5,975 nt of DNA, taken from assembly GCA_030643145.1 (NCBI GenBank), contig DAOWMJ010000132.1, positions 1 through 5,975 of the forward strand, read 5' to 3'. This DNA is from Candidatus Latescibacterota bacterium. Its GTDB lineage: Bacteria > Krumholzibacteriota > Krumholzibacteriia > Krumholzibacteriales > WJIX01. Below are positions 5,463 to 5,975 of this stretch, piece after piece (position 1 is the first letter of the stretch; each line of letters starts with the position of its first letter). The notes beneath the pieces are model-generated. The model was not told where the DNA came from, ran no database searches, and saw only the letters and a program-made list of their open reading frames with translations. A program made the position numbers and the translations under genes.

Positions 5463-5849
5463 TCAGAATGCCTGTGTGTGACCACACAATTTACCATCCT
5501 GAAATTAGTACAAAGTCATGCCCGTAATTAGGAATTTCTTCCCTGTTGCCGGCAATTGTGGCAAATCGCCTCTATGTGTTCCTGACATATTCCACCGGGC
5601 CACGATTCTTTCATCTTCTTTAATCATTTCCTGGACGTCTAAGCGCAGGTCGGGGAACGCATTCCGTGAATAGGCAACTCGCTCCCGAAACTCAAATTTA
5701 TTGAGAGTCTTCCCGTTCCACGGGTCACCTGGGTCTTTTCTTACTTCGTATCGAGAAGAAAGGTAGTCACCGAGATTACTGAAATCTTATCCGTTCCATA
5801 CTTCATCCATGAAAGAGAGTAAGATTGATTTCAAATTACTTGTCGTCAC
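5463..5849 (-). pseudogene. SnoaL-like (ester cyclase) gene broken by two in-frame TAA codons
   Basis: Read from a GTG at 5849, one frame gives a recognisable SnoaL/predicted ester cyclase protein, an alpha+beta barrel of NTF2-like fold usually of 130-150 residues. Family marks in order are SFMDEVWNG at 12-20, YEVRKDPGDPWNG, FPDLRLDVQEMIKEDERIV at 65-83, ARWNMSGTHRGDL at 84-96, ATGKKFLITGMTLY at 101-114, and FQDGKLCGHTQAF at 116-128. TAA interrupts it at codon 21 (5787-5789) and codon 115 (5505-5507), and it ends at TGA 5463, probably about 10 residues short of relatives. There is no frameshift between the stops (93 open codons). The GTG overlaps the preceding gene's stop by 14 bases, supporting an original operon. 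Single-base changes from Lys, Glu or Gln codons could explain the stops. Confidence 0.7.
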
Positions 5850-5975
5850 TGTGAGCCTTCGGTTCTTCAATCCATTTGCGCATAACACCTTCACGCTCGG
5901 CCGCGCCGGCTGAGCACTCCGTAAACCACTCCCAAACCACCCGGCGGCGGCTGCAGAGGGTGGTTATGAGGTGTC
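5836..5975 (-). CDS. 3' end of an unidentified gene entering from the right edge
   Basis: A frame open to the window edge encodes 45 residues ending with stop TAA at 5836-5838. It contains RRRVVWEWFTEC and EREGVMRKWIEEPKAHSDDK. I do not recognise the family. Support comes from its amphipathic, Trp/Arg/Glu-rich composition and from the 14-base overlap with the start of the SnoaL-like gene, which is typical of operons. The sequence here is GC-rich, in contrast to the AT-rich stretch left of 5460. It is too short to be certain that it is coding; an ATG at 5883 would leave only 15 codons. Confidence 0.4.
   Translation of the reverse strand, partial: HLITTLCSRRRVVWEWFTECSAGAAEREGVMRKWIEEPKAHSDDK

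Noticed and set aside
5471..5487. Short palindrome around TGTGTGACCACACA.
   Set aside because: It lies inside the C-terminal codons of the SnoaL-like pseudogene, has almost no loop, and lacks a T-tail or flanking cores. It is probably chance.
5880..5969. GCATAAC (5880-5886) and GTTATGA (5963-5969) flanking a GC-rich stretch, resembling another attC site.
   Set aside because: A frame that overlaps the SnoaL-like gene as in an operon runs straight through it, the GC-rich part does not contain the shared 47-bp module, and no matching core was found at another unit's end.

Overview
The window looks like a genome of the FCB group (Bacteroidota and relatives, or a candidate phylum close to them). 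The main reason is the protein at 1434-2864, which ends in a type IX secretion (T9SS) type A / FlgD-Ig-like C-terminal domain with the hallmark YPNPFNP motif. The species cannot be named from the sequence.

Left part, + strand (1-2950): the 3' portion of a TonB-dependent outer-membrane receptor gene, which is open at the window edge, overlaps a gene for a secreted YncE-like beta-propeller protein with a T9SS sorting domain. A strong Rho-independent terminator closes this operon. The pair resembles the cobalamin receptor BtuB with its surface propeller partner BtuG, but the substrate is not proven here. Just after the terminator lies a short + strand relic of a VCBS/FG-GAP repeat protein, which loses family resemblance near 3120.

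Right part, - strand (about 3130-5975): a mosaic of small unrelated genes. From right to left these are the 3' end of an unidentified gene, a SnoaL-like ester cyclase gene broken by two in-frame TAA codons, an AT-rich gene for a two-helix membrane protein, a vapB-vapC toxin-antitoxin pair with its own promoter, and a lipoprotein gene.

The most interesting signal is how these genes are bounded. Two 47-bp near-identical structured repeats (3902-3948 and 4657-4703) lie left and right of vapBC in the same orientation. The 10 bases at the outer edge of the right copy (ACGAGCTAAC) are the exact reverse complement of the 10 bases just past the vapC end (GTTAGCTCGT). The lipoprotein unit shows the same arrangement (AAAAATAAC against GTTATTTTT), and its far edge ends in a canonical GTTAGGC core. 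This is the geometry of integron gene cassettes with attC sites (R'' RYYYAAC, R' GTTRRRY, cut after the G). I therefore read 3136-3904 and 3905-4659 as two consecutive integron-type cassettes in an array without a visible integrase. The cores are non-consensus and one site is only 33 bp, so this is either a divergent integron or a related hairpin-based cassette system. It needs computational folding and homology searches.
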